Assembly (NCBI GenBank): GCA_017998735.1
Contig: JAGOCN010000039.1
Coordinates: 1-6,957, forward strand
Direction of reading: 5' to 3'
Length of the DNA stretch: 6,957 nucleotides
DNA from: Giesbergeria sp.
GTDB taxonomy: Bacteria > Pseudomonadota > Gammaproteobacteria > Burkholderiales > Burkholderiaceae_C
Part shown: piece by piece, positions 5,448-6,957 of the stretch
Numbering within the stretch: the first letter of the stretch is position 1
Layout: each line of letters starts with the position of its first letter
The notes under the pieces: model-generated
Seen by the model: only the letters and a program-made list of their open reading frames with translations
Told to the model about the DNA's origin: nothing
Databases searched by the model: none
Position numbers and translations under genes: made by a program

Positions 5448-6932
5448 TCAGATGATTCTTCGCAAGATGGCGTCTTCGTACAGCTGCAAGAAGTCTTCCT
5501 GCTCCGTGGTCTGCACGTACTGCGCATCGATCAGGCGCACGCGGCGCAGGGCTTCTGGCGCGGCAAGGCCCTCGCGCACCAGCCAGGCCGCCAGCACGGT
5601 GCCGGTACGGCCAATGCCGGCCAGGCAGTGCACAGCCAGCACATGGCCCTGGGCCAGCAGTATTTCCATGCGCTTGAGCAGCATCTGGATCTGCGCCACG
5701 GTGGGCGGCTCGCGGTCGTAGATGGGCAGGTGCAGGTTGCGCAGGCCATGGCGCAGCAGGGGTTCCTGGGGCAGGTCGCGCTCGGTGAGCGTGATCAGCA
5801 GCGTGATGCCCATGCGCCTGAGCGCCGCCAGATCAAGGTCGATGTCGTGCACCACGCCGGGCAGGGGCGTGCCGGCCAACTGGCCCGGCACCAGCCAGGC
5901 AAAGCCGCTGGGTCCGGCCGAAGAGTGCGCTGCCGGTTTCACCCTGGCCGCTGATGCTGTGGCTGCTGTGGTTTCCAGAACCGGTGCCGGTGCGGATGCT
6001 GGGGCCGAGGGCGGCTCTGCTGTCGGCCCTGCTGCTGGTGTTGGCACTTGTTGTGGTGCTTGCGGTTGCAGCCGATCGGATGCTTTTGCCACTGCTGCGC
6101 CATGGGCCACCAGTGCCTGCCGTGCCGCCGCGGGCAGCGGCGGGGGCGCTTCGATGCCCTCGGCCAGCGTGTCGGCGGTGGCGTCGGGCGACGGCACCGC
6201 GCAGCTGCCGGTGCGCACGAACTGCTGGCCGGCAGCCGACTGCGGCATCGACAGAAAAGCCTCCATGGTGCCGGCTTCCTGCACCCGGCCACCGGCCAGC
6301 AGCACCATGTGCTGGCCGACCATGCGCGCATGCTTCTGGTTGTGCAGCACCAAGAGCAGCGCGGAACTGCGGCCCACGGCGCGCAGCAGGTCCAGCAGCA
6401 GGTAGGCGTCGTAGTCGGAGAGGTTGCTGGTGGGCTCGTCCACCATCAGCAGCGCCGGTTCGCACACCGCTTCGCGCAGGATGGACACGGCGCGCAGCTG
6501 CACCGCCGGCAGCTCCACGGTCAGGCGGTCAAAAGACGCCTGCAGCTCCGGAAAACCCATGCGCGTGACGTAGTCGGCAAACCAGCCGCGCAGCTCCAGC
6601 GGCGACAGCGCAAGCTGCCCGCGCACCTGGTCTGCCAGCGCGTCCAGGGTGGTGGTGGCCATCAGGCGGGTGTTTTGCTGCACCAGGCGCGGCCGGTGTC
6701 CCTGCGCCACCGGCTGGCCCTGGTACAGGGCCGTGCCCCATTCCTGGTAGCGTGCATTGGCGGTGTTGAGCCCGGCCAGCGCGCGCAGCACGGTGGATTT
6801 GCCCGAGCCCGAAGGGCCCAGCAGCACGGTGACGGAAGCGGTCGGCACCTCGAAATCCACTTCCGCCAGCACCACCTTGGGGCCAAAAACTGCGCCCAGG
6901 CCCTTGACTGCCAGGCAATGCGTGTGTTCCAT
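5448..6932 (-). CDS. Fusion of an ABC-type ATPase domain and a dual-specificity protein phosphatase domain
   Basis: This is a 494-residue two-domain protein, numbered from ATG 6932. Residues 1-240 are an ABC ATPase: Walker A GPSGSGKST (39-47), Q-loop around Q85/Q86, Walker B LLMVDEP (161-167, with D165 and E166), D-loop SNLSD (169-173), and H-loop H197 in VLHNQKH. The signature motif is degenerate, LPAVQ (141-145) where LSGGQ is usual. Residues 245-340 are a Pro/Ala/Gln/Thr-rich linker. Residues 343-494 are a phosphatase of the DSP/PTP superfamily: FAWLVPGQLAGTPLPG entry, RRMGITLLITLTE, a likely general acid D406 in YDREPP, and the active site HCLAGIGRTG with C436 and R442 (CX5R). It should hydrolyse phosphoprotein or similar phosphoesters, perhaps gated by ATP. 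No membrane segment is present and no permease gene is nearby. A TTG at 6938 is an alternative start (496 residues): GGAAAG (6943-6948) lies 10 bases from the ATG and 4 from the TTG. It is the first visible gene of an operon with the Roadblock-like gene. Confidence 0.93.
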   Translation of the reverse strand: MEHTHCLAVKGLGAVFGPKVVLAEVDFEVPTASVTVLLGPSGSGKSTVLRALAGLNTANARYQEWGTALYQGQPVAQGHRPRLVQQNTRLMATTTLDALADQVRGQLALSPLELRGWFADYVTRMGFPELQASFDRLTVELPAVQLRAVSILREAVCEPALLMVDEPTSNLSDYDAYLLLDLLRAVGRSSALLLVLHNQKHARMVGQHMVLLAGGRVQEAGTMEAFLSMPQSAAGQQFVRTGSCAVPSPDATADTLAEGIEAPPPLPAAARQALVAHGAAVAKASDRLQPQAPQQVPTPAAGPTAEPPSAPASAPAPVLETTAATASAARVKPAAHSSAGPSGFAWLVPGQLAGTPLPGVVHDIDLDLAALRRMGITLLITLTERDLPQEPLLRHGLRNLHLPIYDREPPTVAQIQMLLKRMEILLAQGHVLAVHCLAGIGRTGTVLAAWLVREGLAAPEALRRVRLIDAQYVQTTEQEDFLQLYEDAILRRII

Positions 6933-6941
6933 CGTCAAATC

Positions 6942-6955
6942 GCTTTCCGGAAAGC
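6942..6955. promoter_or_regulatory. Perfect 14-bp palindrome overlapping the ribosome binding site of the fusion gene
   Basis: GCTTTCCGGAAAGC reads the same on both strands and contains the GGAAAG that would serve as the Shine-Dalgarno of the ABC-phosphatase gene. In mRNA it could fold as a 5-bp stem (GCTTT/AAAGC) with a CCGG loop and hide the ribosome binding site; in DNA it could be a dimeric repressor site. It lies at the window edge and may also fall in the end of an upstream gene, so chance cannot be excluded. Confidence 0.4.
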
Positions 6956-6957
6956 CT

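Noticed and set aside
5448..6932. Reading the ABC domain as a conventional transporter ATPase
   Set aside because: No permease or binding-protein gene is adjacent in the window, the signature motif is degenerate, and a phosphatase domain is fused to it, so a transport role is not supported.

Overview
The window looks like chromosome from a high-GC betaproteobacterium, most likely Comamonadaceae (Acidovorax/Comamonas relatives). This rests on the strong G/C third-position codon bias, the wording of the Rep helicase, and an extragenic palindromic repeat at about 2321-2403 of a kind I recall from that family. No database search was possible, so the taxonomy is inference.

Layout, left to right. 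(1) 1-2045, minus strand: a nearly complete Rep-type superfamily 1 DNA helicase whose C-terminus runs off the left edge. (2) 2046-2597: a 552-bp gap without a credible gene. It holds a polypyrimidine leader in front of rep, a REP-like hairpin element and a 24-bp direct repeat. (3) 2598-3059, minus: a single-domain UspA-type universal stress protein with an intact ATP-binding motif. (4) 3060-3377: a divergent intergenic region. (5) 3378-4331, plus: an AEC (auxin efflux carrier) family permease. (6) 4510-4872, plus: a small exported protein with a low-complexity N-terminal half and a compact C-terminal domain with two cysteines. (7) 4922-4958: a strong bidirectional intrinsic terminator between convergent genes. 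(8) 5002-5406 and 5448-6932, both minus: a two-gene operon. Its first gene encodes an unusual fusion of an ABC-type ATPase and a dual-specificity protein phosphatase; its second encodes a small protein with a probable Roadblock/LC7-like fold.

The helicase, Usp, permease and exported-protein genes look like ordinary housekeeping or stress genes with no obvious shared pathway. The part most worth attention is the operon at the right end. The fusion keeps the ABC nucleotide-binding residues except the signature motif, which is degenerate, and it keeps a complete CX5R phosphatase site. No membrane permease is visible beside it. Together with the Roadblock-like partner this suggests an ATP-gated signalling module rather than a transporter. 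That reading is inference, and the genes further upstream lie outside the window.
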